A stretch of DNA of 64,000 bases from positions 1 to 64,000 of the forward strand of contig JBIOYR010000050.1 in the NCBI GenBank assembly GCA_044870245.1, in the 5' to 3' direction. This DNA is from DATAFF01 sp044870245 (GTDB taxonomy: Bacteria > Pseudomonadota > Alphaproteobacteria > Rhizobiales > Aestuariivirgaceae). The notes under the pieces are model-generated. The model searched no databases and was not told the DNA's origin. It was given only the letters and a program-made list of their open reading frames with translations. The position numbers and the translations under genes are program-made. Positions 1-8,154 of this stretch are shown one piece after another. Positions within the stretch are counted from its first letter, which is position 1, and every line of letters starts with the position of its first letter.

Positions 1-676
1 CGAGCTCATGCTGGGCGGCCGCCACCTCGTGATGGTGCTTCTCCACCACGACGCCCATCTCGGCCATCACCGACAGCATCTCCGAGCGCATGTCCTGGGC
101 GGAATCCATCGGGTTGACCGGGAAATAACCACCCTTGGTGCGCATCCGGTGGCCCTGGTTGCCCATCTCATACTCGGTGCCGGCATTGGTCGGCAGCTCG
201 ACCGAGTCGATGCGGAAACCGGTATTGTAGGGCTCCGTCGTGAAGCGGACGTCGTCGAAGATGAAGAATTCCGCCTCCGGCCCGACATAGACCGTTTCGC
301 CGACCTTGGACTGCTTGAGGAAAGCCTCGGCCTTCTTGGCCGTCATGCGCGGATCGCGGTCATAGGCCTCGCCGGTGCCGGGATCGAGAATGTCGCAGAA
401 CAGCACGGCGGTGGTCTGAGCATAGAACGGGTCGGTGTGAACGGACTCGGGATCGGGCATCAGCGTCATGTCCGACTCGTTGATCACCTTCCAGCCGGCG
501 ATCGAGGAACCGTCGAACATGATCCCGTCGGCGAACGCGTCCTCGTTGATCAGGGAGACATCCATCGTCAGATGCTGCATCTTCCCGCGCGGATCGGTGA
601 AGCGCAGATCGACATATTTGACGTCCTTGTCCTTGAACATCGCGAGCACCGACTCGGCGCTCTTGGTCTTTGCCAT
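1..676 (-). CDS. glnA: Glutamine synthetase type I, N-terminal part (truncated by window edge)
   Basis: Reading the minus strand from the ATG at 676 gives 225 residues of a class I glutamine synthetase: MAKTKSAESVLAMFKD at the start, then the conserved FTDPRGKMQH, FDGSSIAGWK and GPEAEFFIFD segments, the last holding glutamates of the metal-binding active site. The frame is still open at base 1, so about half of the roughly 470-residue enzyme lies outside the window. It makes glutamine from glutamate, ammonia and ATP in the cytoplasm. It lies 57 bp downstream of glnB on the same strand, the usual alphaproteobacterial glnB-glnA arrangement, and is probably cotranscribed from the sigma-54-type promoter at 1133-1148. 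Identity is certain; only the C-terminal half cannot be judged. Confidence 0.96.
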   Translation of the reverse strand, partial: MAKTKSAESVLAMFKDKDVKYVDLRFTDPRGKMQHLTMDVSLINEDAFADGIMFDGSSIAGWKVINESDMTLMPDPESVHTDPFYAQTTAVLFCDILDPGTGEAYDRDPRMTAKKAEAFLKQSKVGETVYVGPEAEFFIFDDVRFTTEPYNTGFRIDSVELPTNAGTEYEMGNQGHRMRTKGGYFPVNPMDSAQDMRSEMLSVMAEMGVVVEKHHHEVAAAQHEL

Positions 677-733
677 GTGAATTTCCCTATGGTTTCAGCG
701 GATTGGGAAAGCTTCGTGCAAGCGCCGGAACCC

Positions 734-1072
734 TCAGAGCGCGTCCGTTCCGGTTTCGCCCGTTCGGATCCGGATGGCTTGTTCTACAGGGGTGATGAAG
801 ATCTTGCCATCGCCGATTCTCCCGGTTCGGGCGGCCGTCTGGATGGCCTCGACGGCCTTGTCGACAAGCTCGTCGGAAATGACGATTTCGATCTTCACCT
901 TCGGCAGGAAATCGACGACATACTCTGCACCGCGATAGAGCTCGGTGTGGCCTTTCTGGCGGCCGAATCCTTTCGCTTCGGTCACTGTGATCCCCTGCAG
1001 GCCGACTTCCTGCAGGGCTTCCTTCACCTCGTCGAGCTTGAAGGGTTTGATGATCGCCTCGATCTTCTTCAT
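734..1072 (-). CDS. glnB: Nitrogen regulatory protein PII
   Basis: The product is 112 residues, exactly the usual PII length. It begins MKKIEAIIKPFKLDEVKEAL and carries the T-loop with RGAEYVVDF, whose tyrosine is the uridylylation site, then the B-loop TGRIGDGKIF and the C-loop RIRTGE. PII senses 2-oxoglutarate, ATP/ADP and glutamine status and controls NtrB/NtrC and GlnE signalling. It is followed on the same strand by glnA. The upstream region holds a good -24/-12 element, so nitrogen-limited expression through NtrC and RpoN is likely. It could be GlnK rather than GlnB by sequence alone; linkage to glnA favours GlnB. Confidence 0.95.
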   Translation of the reverse strand: MKKIEAIIKPFKLDEVKEALQEVGLQGITVTEAKGFGRQKGHTELYRGAEYVVDFLPKVKIEIVISDELVDKAVEAIQTAARTGRIGDGKIFITPVEQAIRIRTGETGTDAL

Positions 1073-1132
1073 GCATCCTCATCCTGGCAGGCGGGTGGGT
1101 CAGCGCAGTGTTACCGTCTGTCCGACCGTGAG

Positions 1133-1148
1133 TGCACGGGCCATGCCA
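1133..1148 (-). promoter_or_regulatory. Sigma-54 (-24/-12) promoter for glnB-glnA
   Basis: On the minus strand this reads TGGCATGGCCCGTGCA, close to the RpoN consensus TGGCACG-N4-TTGCA, with the invariant GG and GC separated by the required 12-base step. It lies about 60 bp upstream of the glnB ATG, a sensible distance for a short leader. NtrC sites would be expected further upstream; I could not identify one with confidence. Confidence 0.7.
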
Positions 1149-1292
1149 ACTCGTGGGGAGGAGAGATTCGAAGCAATATCAGTGGCTTGAACCGTGTGAA
1201 GCTTGTCTGCCGGCCGATGGTCGGCCTATAAATTGAGCAATTGACCAATCTTTGAGCAGCTGCACAGTGCCAATTCATCTTAGGTCCGATCG

Positions 1293-2783
1293 ATGGTCGC
1301 CATCCTGCCATTGGAGCTCCTGACACCGGCGGAGATGGCGCGTGCCGATGCGCTCGCCGTCCAGGCCGGGGTGCCTTCGCTCGATCTCATGGAGGCTGCC
1401 GGTCGGGCGGTTGCCCAGGAGATCATGCGGCGGTGGGAACGGCGCGCGACATTGGTGTTGTGCGGCCCGGGAAACAATGGCGGCGACGGTTTCGTCGTCG
1501 CCCGCCATCTACGAGACAATGGCTGGCCAGTCGCGGTGGCGCTTCTCGGCAGCCGGGACCGACTTTCGGGTGATGCCGCAATCATGGCCGAGCGCTGGCA
1601 GGGACCGATCGGCCGTGCCGAACCGGCCCGCCTCGCCGGCCATGAGCTCCTCGTCGATGGCCTGTTCGGCGCGGGGCTCTCCCGCGAGCTCGGCGATGAG
1701 GCCGGGGCGCTCGTCAAGCATGTCAACGACTCCGGCATACCGGTGGCGGCGATCGATCTGCCTTCGGGCATCGACGGCACGACCGGCGCGGTGCGCGGCG
1801 CCGCCATAAATGCCGAGGTGACCATCACCTTCTTCCGCCTGAAGCCGGGCCATCTGCTGTTGCCTGGCCGCGACCATTGCGGCGAGACGGTGGTGGCCGA
1901 TATCGGCATCCCCTCGGCGGTGCTCGAGGCGATCAAGCCCGTCATCCTTCGCAATGATCCGAGCCTGTGGCGCGACAGCCTGCTGCAACCGCCGGCAGCG
2001 CACAAATATCAGAGAGGCCATGCGATCATGCTGTCGGGCGGGCCGTGGAACACCGGCGCGGCACGTCTTGCCGCGGTCGCGGCGCTGCGGGTCGGGGCAG
2101 GGCTCGTCACGCTCGTCTCGCCGCCGGCGGCGCTGCCGATCAACGCGGCGCATCTGACGGCTGTCATGCTCGAGGGCATCGAGAATGCCGAAGAGCTGGG
2201 CGCTCTCCTGGCGCGCCGCAAGGCTCGCGCCGTCGGCCTCGGTCCCGGTCTCGAGCCGGACGAGGCAACGCGGGCCATGGTGCTCGCGGCTCTTGCGAGC
2301 GGCTGCGCCGTCGTTCTCGATGCCGGCGCCCTGACCGCCTTCGAGGGGAAAGCAGAAGTGCTTGCCGCCGCCATCATGGCGGATCCGGCGCGCCCGGTGG
2401 TGCTCACGCCGCATGAAGGCGAGTTTCGTCGCCTGTTCGATCCGAGCGTCGCGGAAATCCCGGCCAAGTGGGAGCGCGCTGCAGCGGCGGCTCGGCAGAT
2501 CGGCGCGGTGGTGGTGCTCAAAGGGCGCGACACCGTCATTGCCGCAGCCGACGGGCGCGTCGCCATCAACGACAATGCGCCGCCGACGCTGGCGACCGCC
2601 GGCTCGGGAGACGTGCTGTGCGGCGCGGTGCTCGGGCTGCTGGCGCAAGGCGCGGACGGCTTCGCCGCTGCTGCCGCCGCCGTCTGGCTGCATGGCGACG
2701 CCGCGGCGGCGTTCGGTCCGGGGCTGATTGCCGAGGACCTGCCCGATCTCCTGCCGCTGGCGCTCGGCCATGCCACCACCTGA
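1293..2783 (+). CDS. nnr: Bifunctional NAD(P)H-hydrate epimerase / ADP-dependent NAD(P)HX dehydratase
   Basis: A 496-residue protein with the two fused domains of the YjeF/Nnr metabolite-repair enzyme. The N-terminal YjeF_N Rossmann-like epimerase (about residues 1-215) shows GPGNNGGDGFV and DGLFGAGLSRE. The C-terminal ribokinase-like dehydratase (about 225-490) shows LGPGLEPDE, LTPHEGEF, KGRDTVI and the nucleotide-site motif ATAGSGDVLCG. The enzyme restores NAD(P)H from damaged hydrated forms in the cytosol. The GTG/ATG choice at 1293 gives the expected N-terminus (LTPAEMARAD). It is divergent from glnB and is followed by tRNA-Leu. Length and motifs match the family, with nothing odd. Confidence 0.95.
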   Translation: MVAILPLELLTPAEMARADALAVQAGVPSLDLMEAAGRAVAQEIMRRWERRATLVLCGPGNNGGDGFVVARHLRDNGWPVAVALLGSRDRLSGDAAIMAERWQGPIGRAEPARLAGHELLVDGLFGAGLSRELGDEAGALVKHVNDSGIPVAAIDLPSGIDGTTGAVRGAAINAEVTITFFRLKPGHLLLPGRDHCGETVVADIGIPSAVLEAIKPVILRNDPSLWRDSLLQPPAAHKYQRGHAIMLSGGPWNTGAARLAAVAALRVGAGLVTLVSPPAALPINAAHLTAVMLEGIENAEELGALLARRKARAVGLGPGLEPDEATRAMVLAALASGCAVVLDAGALTAFEGKAEVLAAAIMADPARPVVLTPHEGEFRRLFDPSVAEIPAKWERAAAAARQIGAVVVLKGRDTVIAAADGRVAINDNAPPTLATAGSGDVLCGAVLGLLAQGADGFAAAAAAVWLHGDAAAAFGPGLIAEDLPDLLPLALGHATT

Positions 2784-2897
2784 GGTGGCTCGAGATCGCA
2801 TGCGAACCGCCCGATTCCGTTCTGGCAGGGGAAATTGCCGTTTGCTATAGAGGCGCGATCTTGCGGCCGGGGGTTGTCACCCTCGCATGGTGGCAAG

Positions 2898-2983
2898 GCG
2901 GGCGTGGTGAAATTGGCAGACACGCAGGATTTAGGTTCCTGTGGGCTCGTCCCGTGGGGGTTCAAGTCCCTCCGCCCGCACCA
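2898..2983 (+). tRNA. tRNA-Leu, anticodon TAG
   Basis: The acceptor stem GCGGGCG at 2898-2904 pairs with CGCCCGC at 2973-2979, followed by A and an encoded CCA end. The anticodon arm is CAGGA-TTTAGGT-TCCTG, giving anticodon TAG. A class II extra arm and a TTCAAGTCC T-loop region follow. The size (86 nt with CCA) and long variable arm are typical of tRNA-Leu. It sits between nnr and tig, with no integrase or duplicated 3' end nearby. Confidence 0.97.
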
Positions 2984-3049
2984 TGCCGGCCAAAATGATT
3001 CGAAGCGAAACTGACGGGCGCCGGCGGCGCTCACAAGGGTGAACTGACA

Positions 3050-4522
3050 ATGCAGGTGACGGAAACGCTGAATGAAGGTCTGAAGCGGGAGCTCCGGGTG
3101 GTGGTGCCCGCCGCCGTTCTGGCGCAGCAACTGACGGATCGGCTGAATGAAATGGGCTCGCGCGCCCAGATTCGCGGGTTCCGGCGCGGCAAGGTGCCGG
3201 TGAGCCATCTCCGCCGGCTCTATGGCCGCTCGATGATGGCCGACGTCATCCAGAAGCAGGTCGAGGATTCGAGCCGCGATGCGCTGGCCGAGCGCAATGT
3301 CAAGCCCGCCTATCCCCCCGAGATCGCGCTGCCCGAGGAAGAGGCCGAGGTCACCGGCATCATCGACGGCAAGTCCGATCTCGCCTTCACCATGAGCTTC
3401 GAGGTGGTGCCGCCTGTCGAGATTGCCGATTTCTCGACGCTCGAGCTGACGCGCCATACCGTTCCGGTCGAGGACAAGGATGTCGAGGAGGCATTGGGGC
3501 GACTCGCGGCACAGCAGCGGACCTATAGCGAGAAGGACGGTGCCGCGGAAACCGGCGAGCGTGTCACGATTTCCTTTGTCGGCCGGATCGACGGCGAGGC
3601 GTTCGAGGGCGGCAGCGCCGAGCATGTCCCGCTCGTTCTCGGCTCGGGCCAGTTCATCCCGGGTTTCGAGGAAAAGCTGGTGGGGGCCAGGGCCGGCGAC
3701 GACCTCACGGTCGAAGTGACCTTTCCGGAGGAATATTCGGTGGCGGCGCTGCGCGGCAAGCCGGCGGTGTTCGAGGTCAAGGTCGAGAAGGTCGAAAGCG
3801 GCTCCGACCTGCCGGAGGACCAGCTGGCCGAGCGCCTCGGATTGGAGAACATCGACAAGGTCCGCTCGGTCATCCGCGATCGCATTGCCGACGACCTCGG
3901 CAACATGACGCGCGCCAAGCTGAAGCGCGACATGCTGGATGCACTGGACAAGCAATATTCCTTCGAACTGCCGACCAAGCTGGTCGATGCCGAGTTCAAC
4001 CAGATCTGGTCAACGCTCGATCGCGAGATGAAGCGCAACAACCAGACCTTCGCCGCCGAAGGGACGACCGAAGAAGAGGCGCGCGAGGAGTACCGGAAAA
4101 TCGCCGAGCGCCGCGTCCGCCTCGGACTCGTTCTCGGCACGATCGGCGAGCAGGCGGGGGTCACCGTCGGCGACGAGGAGATCGAGAGGGCGCTGGTCGC
4201 CCGCGCCCGTCAGTACCCGGGCCAGGAGCGCAAGGTCTACGAATTCTACAAGAAAAATCCCTCGGCGATCATGGAGATCCGCGGCCCGCTGTTCGAGCAG
4301 AAGGTCATCGACCACATCGCCGGTCTTGCCAAGGTCACCGATGTGACGACCACTCGCGAAGAGCTCGCCAAGCTGATTCAGGAGGATGAGGACTTCGAGG
4401 ATCAGCTGCACGAGCATGACCATGATCACGATCATCACCACCACGATCACGATCACGATCACGATCATGATCACGACCACGACCACGAGCATGACAATGG
4501 GAGTGCAGAGCGAAGCTCCTGA
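3050..4522 (+). CDS. tig: Trigger factor with Asp/His-rich C-terminal tail
   Basis: A 490-residue ribosome-associated chaperone and peptidyl-prolyl isomerase. The N-terminal ribosome-binding domain contains the signature GFRRGKVP. The central FKBP-type PPIase domain (about residues 160-250) contains VTISFVGRIDG, GSGQFIPGFEEKL and FPEEY. The C-terminal helical chaperone arms follow. The protein usually ends soon after the VTDVTTTREEL region. Here an extra tail from about residue 455 alternates His with Asp/Glu (HDHDHDHHHHDHDH and so on) before ending NGSAERSS. Similar His-rich tails bind Ni or Zn in the PPIase SlyD, so metal binding is a reasonable inference. In many bacteria tig precedes clpP-clpX, which is not the case here. 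Identity is certain; the tail's role is unknown. Confidence 0.97.
   Translation: MQVTETLNEGLKRELRVVVPAAVLAQQLTDRLNEMGSRAQIRGFRRGKVPVSHLRRLYGRSMMADVIQKQVEDSSRDALAERNVKPAYPPEIALPEEEAEVTGIIDGKSDLAFTMSFEVVPPVEIADFSTLELTRHTVPVEDKDVEEALGRLAAQQRTYSEKDGAAETGERVTISFVGRIDGEAFEGGSAEHVPLVLGSGQFIPGFEEKLVGARAGDDLTVEVTFPEEYSVAALRGKPAVFEVKVEKVESGSDLPEDQLAERLGLENIDKVRSVIRDRIADDLGNMTRAKLKRDMLDALDKQYSFELPTKLVDAEFNQIWSTLDREMKRNNQTFAAEGTTEEEAREEYRKIAERRVRLGLVLGTIGEQAGVTVGDEEIERALVARARQYPGQERKVYEFYKKNPSAIMEIRGPLFEQKVIDHIAGLAKVTDVTTTREELAKLIQEDEDFEDQLHEHDHDHDHHHHDHDHDHDHDHDHDHEHDNGSAERSS
4405..4497 (+). repeat. GATCAC/GACCAC hexanucleotide repeat encoding the tig His/Asp tail
   Basis: A simple-sequence run of GATCAC, GATCAT and GACCAC units within the 3' end of tig. 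Each 6-bp unit adds one Asp-His pair, so slippage by whole units would change tail length without shifting the frame. Confidence 0.85.
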
Positions 4523-4531
4523 GCAGGGAGC

Positions 4532-4738
4532 TCAGGTCTTCTGGCGGTTGCGTTCCGGCCAGTCGCAGGTCCAGCGGCGGATCTGCCATTTCGGGTGGGT
4601 CGACCCCCATTGGGCGAGGTAGAGCGGCGCCTCATACATGCAGTCGTTGAGCGTGCCATGCGACTCAAAGTAGAATGTCTCGTCATGGCAGTCCGCGACA
4701 TTGAGGAAGGCGCAGACCGTAACTATTAGCGCAACCAT
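4532..4738 (-). CDS. Small conserved hypothetical secreted or membrane-anchored protein
   Basis: A 68-residue protein beginning MVALIVTVCAFLNVADC, a short hydrophobic N-terminus that could be a signal peptide or anchor. Next come an ETFYFE segment and a C-terminal HPKWQIRRWTC motif, giving four cysteines in all. I recall small rhizobial proteins with a similar ending (HPxWxIxRWxC), but no function is known. It stands alone, convergent with tig, with its stop 9 bp from the tig stop. Regular spacing of the hydrophobic segment and cysteines argues for a real gene. Confidence 0.65.
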   Translation of the reverse strand: MVALIVTVCAFLNVADCHDETFYFESHGTLNDCMYEAPLYLAQWGSTHPKWQIRRWTCDWPERNRQKT

Positions 4739-4823
4739 CGCGACCTCGGCATTCGTACAATCCAGACTTATCTAGGAAACGAGACCCAAGGTGCAAAGGT
4801 TTCGCTTTCCATCGCCGTGCCTA

Positions 4824-5630
4824 TCATCCTAGCAGAATTTCGCCCTTGCCAAGCGTTGCGAGATCACCGGTGAGACGGCGCAGCGCACCCTTGAAAAGCT
4901 TGCCGGTCTTCACCTCGATGTCGGCAAGCATGTTGCCGAGCAGCGCGGCAAAGGCCAGTTCATGCGGCCCGCAATCGGCAAAGCTCGGCGCCAGCGACTG
5001 CGCACCGCGAGCCAGCACGATGGAGCCGCGGCGCATGAGATAGCCGGGCAGATGGCCCGTCTTCCCGAGCAGCACCAAAGTGCCGGCGATCATTGCCGCC
5101 CCGGCATAGTCGCCCGAAGTGCCACTGACGACGATCATCCCGCGCCGCATGCGTTCGCCGGCCTGCCTGCCTGCCTTGCCGCCGATCACGATCAGCCCGC
5201 CGCGCATGCCGGCAAGCTCGCCCGAGATCGGGCCCCCGACCTTGTCTCCGGCATTGGCCGAGATCCTGATGCGACCGCCGGACATTTGCGAGCCGAGCCA
5301 CGGGCCGGCATTGCCGCGGACCTCGATCTCGCCACCGCGCATGCGCCGACCGGCCTTGAGCCCGACATCGCCCTCGACCCGGATGACGCCGCTCTCCATG
5401 CCGTGGCCAAGGAGATCGAAGCGGTCGGATCCGCCTTCAAACCTGATCTCCGCGGCGTCGCGACCCTTGACCGCGAAAATATCGCCGACCAGCAGCGGCT
5501 CACGCGTCATGCCGATGGCGATATGCTGGATCTCGGCTTGCTGCATCTCCTTGAGCCGGTCAGGCGTCAGCTTCGACAGATCGAGCCGTTGCGACGGTGC
5601 GGCCTTGAGCGAGAAGGTCAGCGCGCTCAC
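4824..5630 (-). CDS. fhcC: Formyltransferase/hydrolase complex subunit C (formylmethanofuran dehydrogenase C-like)
   Basis: A 268-residue protein with repeated G-G-x-I-x-V/I-x-G-x-A-G units (GGEIEVRGNAG, GGRIRISANAG, GGLIVIGGKAG, GMIVVSGTSG). These are typical of the right-handed beta-helix shared by FmdC/FwdC and the glutamate synthase C-terminal domain. It is the last gene of fhcBADC and overlaps fhcD by 4 bp. In methylotrophs FhcC is a structural subunit of the cytoplasmic Fhc complex, which takes the formyl group from formyl-H4MPT to methylofuran and hydrolyses it to formate. Length is normal. Confidence 0.95.
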   Translation of the reverse strand: MSALTFSLKAAPSQRLDLSKLTPDRLKEMQQAEIQHIAIGMTREPLLVGDIFAVKGRDAAEIRFEGGSDRFDLLGHGMESGVIRVEGDVGLKAGRRMRGGEIEVRGNAGPWLGSQMSGGRIRISANAGDKVGGPISGELAGMRGGLIVIGGKAGRQAGERMRRGMIVVSGTSGDYAGAAMIAGTLVLLGKTGHLPGYLMRRGSIVLARGAQSLAPSFADCGPHELAFAALLGNMLADIEVKTGKLFKGALRRLTGDLATLGKGEILLG

Positions 5631-6535
5631 CCGATCAGCTCCTTGAGGTGATAGTGGAAGCGTCCGAGCTTGCCGCCATAATTGCCGGCGCTGATGCGCA
5701 CCGGCCCGGCATCCGGCCCCAGAGCGGCCGCCGCCCTGAGCCCCACCTGCATGGCCTGGCGCACGACGTCCGATGTCAGACCGTCGATGACGATCTCGAG
5801 GACCGAGCCGACATCGGGATCGAGCGCGGAATGCGGGAGGCCCTTCAGCGTGGGGCAGTAGGCGTCATTCGTCGAGGCGATGAGAGCGGGATAGCGCGAA
5901 CCGACCTTGGAGCCCGATCGGACGATGCCGCCCGGAAAGGGAAGGATCACGTCGTTGACCTGCGTCATCGCCTTGACGGCGGTCTCGGCGGCGGCGAGCG
6001 CGGCGCGCCTGGTCTGGCCCATCAGCAGGAGATTGCCGCCGCCAACCGCGTCGGTGGTGCTGCCGGTGCTCGCCTCGCAAAGGAACTCACCCTCCATGAC
6101 CGGGATGCGCCAATAGCGCTTGTCGGCGAGTCGCTTCGAGATCTGCCAGCCATCGCCGAAATAGCGAAGCGTCGAGCCGAGCTTGAGCTTGGCGCCGCCG
6201 GCGATTCCGGCATAACAGGCGGTGCCGGGACAGGTGAGCACGCATTGGCCGACCCGGTTCTGCAACTGCTTCTGCAATTCCGCCTGCGAGATCGCGAACA
6301 GTAGGACCCTGACCCCTGGGCGGCCGTCGGGCGAATCGGTTGCCGGGATGATCATGTCGATCCCCGCCTCGCATCCGCAGGCGATCACCGAGGTGGCAAA
6401 GCCGGTCATGGTGATCGCGGCCTGCTCGGCCCATTTGGCGGAAGGTGCGGTGATGACGATGGCCGTTGCGACCATGCCGAACGCTTCGGCGAAGGTGTCG
6501 TCGATGCGCACGCCATTGAGCGTCAGCTGCGGCAT
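5627..6535 (-). CDS. fhcD: Formylmethanofuran:H4MPT formyltransferase subunit (FhcD/Ftr)
   Basis: A 302-residue Ftr-family protein starting MPQLTLNGVRIDDTFAEAFG, with the family segments FATSVIACGCEAGID, DSPDGRPGV, RVGQCVLTCPGTACYAG and FPGGIVRSGSKVGSRY. It transfers formyl between H4MPT and the methylofuran cofactor within the Fhc complex. The start overlaps the fhcA stop by 13 bp and the stop overlaps fhcC by 4 bp, so translation is coupled. Length and motifs are as expected. Confidence 0.96.
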   Translation of the reverse strand: MPQLTLNGVRIDDTFAEAFGMVATAIVITAPSAKWAEQAAITMTGFATSVIACGCEAGIDMIIPATDSPDGRPGVRVLLFAISQAELQKQLQNRVGQCVLTCPGTACYAGIAGGAKLKLGSTLRYFGDGWQISKRLADKRYWRIPVMEGEFLCEASTGSTTDAVGGGNLLLMGQTRRAALAAAETAVKAMTQVNDVILPFPGGIVRSGSKVGSRYPALIASTNDAYCPTLKGLPHSALDPDVGSVLEIVIDGLTSDVVRQAMQVGLRAAAALGPDAGPVRISAGNYGGKLGRFHYHLKELIG

Positions 6536-8154
6536 GCCACCTCCATGAACGGCTCCGCCCGTCCGAGCGCTGCGGGATCGACATGGAAGAATTGCGGCGA
6601 CAGCCCGAAGGCCTGATCATAATAGCGCTCCATGCGCCGCGAGATGGCGGTGCCGGCACCCGGTCTCACGACAAGCGCCTTGCCCTCGGGCGTGGCCGCG
6701 ACGGTCCCGTCGCGAACCACGACGGTGCCGGCCTTGATGGTGACGACGGTGCGACGGAACATCTCGGCCTTGTCGTCGCGCCGGCGGTAGACCGCGACAT
6801 CGGCGCGGGCTCCGCGCCCGAGATGGCCGCGATCTGCGAGGCCCAGCAAGCGCGCCGGTGCTGCGCGCGTCATGATGGCGATCTCGGCGAGGGTGTATTC
6901 GCGGCCGATCGAAGCGAGACCGGTCATGGCGATCGCCCGCTTGGGGAGCTCCGCGATGGCATTGTTCCGAGCCTGACGATCCATCAGCAACGCGAAGATT
7001 TCGGGATAGAAGGTGAAGGGCGCGCCATTGGGGTGATCGGTGGTGAAGAACACCCGCCAGGGATCATCGATCAACAGGAACAGCTCGAGGCCCACCGCCC
7101 ATTGCACGACATTGTAGAAGTCGCTGCTGCTGTAGCGATAGGGAACGATGCCGCCACCGTTGAAGTCGGTCTCGGTGATCACCCATTTGCGTGGCCGGCT
7201 GAAATTTCGGGCGGTGAACTGCCGCAACGTGTCGCAGGAGATCGTCACCGTCTGGCCGAACATGATCTGGCCGATGTCGACGGTCACGTCCTTGCGGCGG
7301 TTGACTTCCTCGGCGACGCGCGCCGCGGCAGAGGAGAAACCTCTTCGCCCCTCCTTGCCATAGCCGTAGAATTGGACATGCGCCAAATGCGCCGGCCGGC
7401 CGCTGGTCGCCTCCATGGTGGCGAGCGCCGTGTCGGCATTGCCGGGAACGCCGAGATTGTTGCAATGGATATGCAGCGGATGGGGGATGCCGAGCTCATC
7501 GACCGCCTGCTGCAGCGCCAGCACGATCTGGCGCGAGCTGACCCCGTAGCCCGGAACCTCGTCATCGAGGGCAAAGCTGCGGGCATTGGCCTTGAACGCT
7601 GCCGATGCACCGGCATTGATGACCTTGACTCCGAGCGCGCCGGTCGATTCGACCATGTAGGAGACATAGTCCCGCACCGCCGATCGGCTCTCCTTGCCCC
7701 TGAGCAGGGTGAGCAGGAAATCCTCATTGCCGAGCACGACTAGGGCGCCCTTGTCGATGATCGGGATGTCGGCCAGCTCGAGTTGCGCGTGGAGGCCATT
7801 GGACGGCATCATTGCCGGCTCGATGACGGTGGTGAAGCCCATCTCGGCATAGAGCCGGCCAGTGGTGTCGACATCGAAGCCGATGCGCGACAACGGCGTT
7901 TCGCTGGGCCGCCGCAGCGACGCCGGATGCTCCTCGGGAAGGAGCAGCCGGGCGGTGTTCACATTGCCGCCACCAATATGGGAATGGACATCGATCGCCC
8001 CGGCCATCACCACGCAGCCGGTGCAGTCGACGGTCTCCGTCGCGCGAGCGCCCACCGGCGGTGCGACGATCCGGTCGCCCTCGATCCACAAATCCCCCGG
8101 CCCGTCAAGACGATTGACGGGATCGACGAGGTATCCTCCCTTGAGGTGGATCAT
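6523..8154 (-). CDS. fhcA: Formyltransferase/hydrolase complex subunit A (amidohydrolase-type)
   Basis: A 543-residue protein from the ATG at 8154, which overlaps the fhcB stop as ATGA. This start gives MIHLKGGYLVDPVNRLDGPGDLWIEG, the usual FhcA/FmdA N-terminus; the frame stays open further upstream only by chance. Amidohydrolase features include the metal-binding HSHIGGGNV, HIHCNNLGVPGN, HLAHVQFYGYG and the late FFTTDHPNGAPF. In methylotrophs FhcA hydrolyses formyl-methylofuran to formate at its binuclear metal site. Operon position is second, after fhcB. Confidence 0.95.
   Translation of the reverse strand: MIHLKGGYLVDPVNRLDGPGDLWIEGDRIVAPPVGARATETVDCTGCVVMAGAIDVHSHIGGGNVNTARLLLPEEHPASLRRPSETPLSRIGFDVDTTGRLYAEMGFTTVIEPAMMPSNGLHAQLELADIPIIDKGALVVLGNEDFLLTLLRGKESRSAVRDYVSYMVESTGALGVKVINAGASAAFKANARSFALDDEVPGYGVSSRQIVLALQQAVDELGIPHPLHIHCNNLGVPGNADTALATMEATSGRPAHLAHVQFYGYGKEGRRGFSSAAARVAEEVNRRKDVTVDIGQIMFGQTVTISCDTLRQFTARNFSRPRKWVITETDFNGGGIVPYRYSSSDFYNVVQWAVGLELFLLIDDPWRVFFTTDHPNGAPFTFYPEIFALLMDRQARNNAIAELPKRAIAMTGLASIGREYTLAEIAIMTRAAPARLLGLADRGHLGRGARADVAVYRRRDDKAEMFRRTVVTIKAGTVVVRDGTVAATPEGKALVVRPGAGTAISRRMERYYDQAFGLSPQFFHVDPAALGRAEPFMEVACRS

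Noticed and set aside
2898..2983. tRNA-Leu as an integration site for a mobile element
   Set aside because: No integrase and no duplicated tRNA 3' end were seen downstream; tig follows directly.
2009..3955. 648-codon minus-strand frame opposite nnr, tRNA-Leu and tig
   Set aside because: It runs straight through the tRNA and opposite well-identified genes; its sequence has no domain character.
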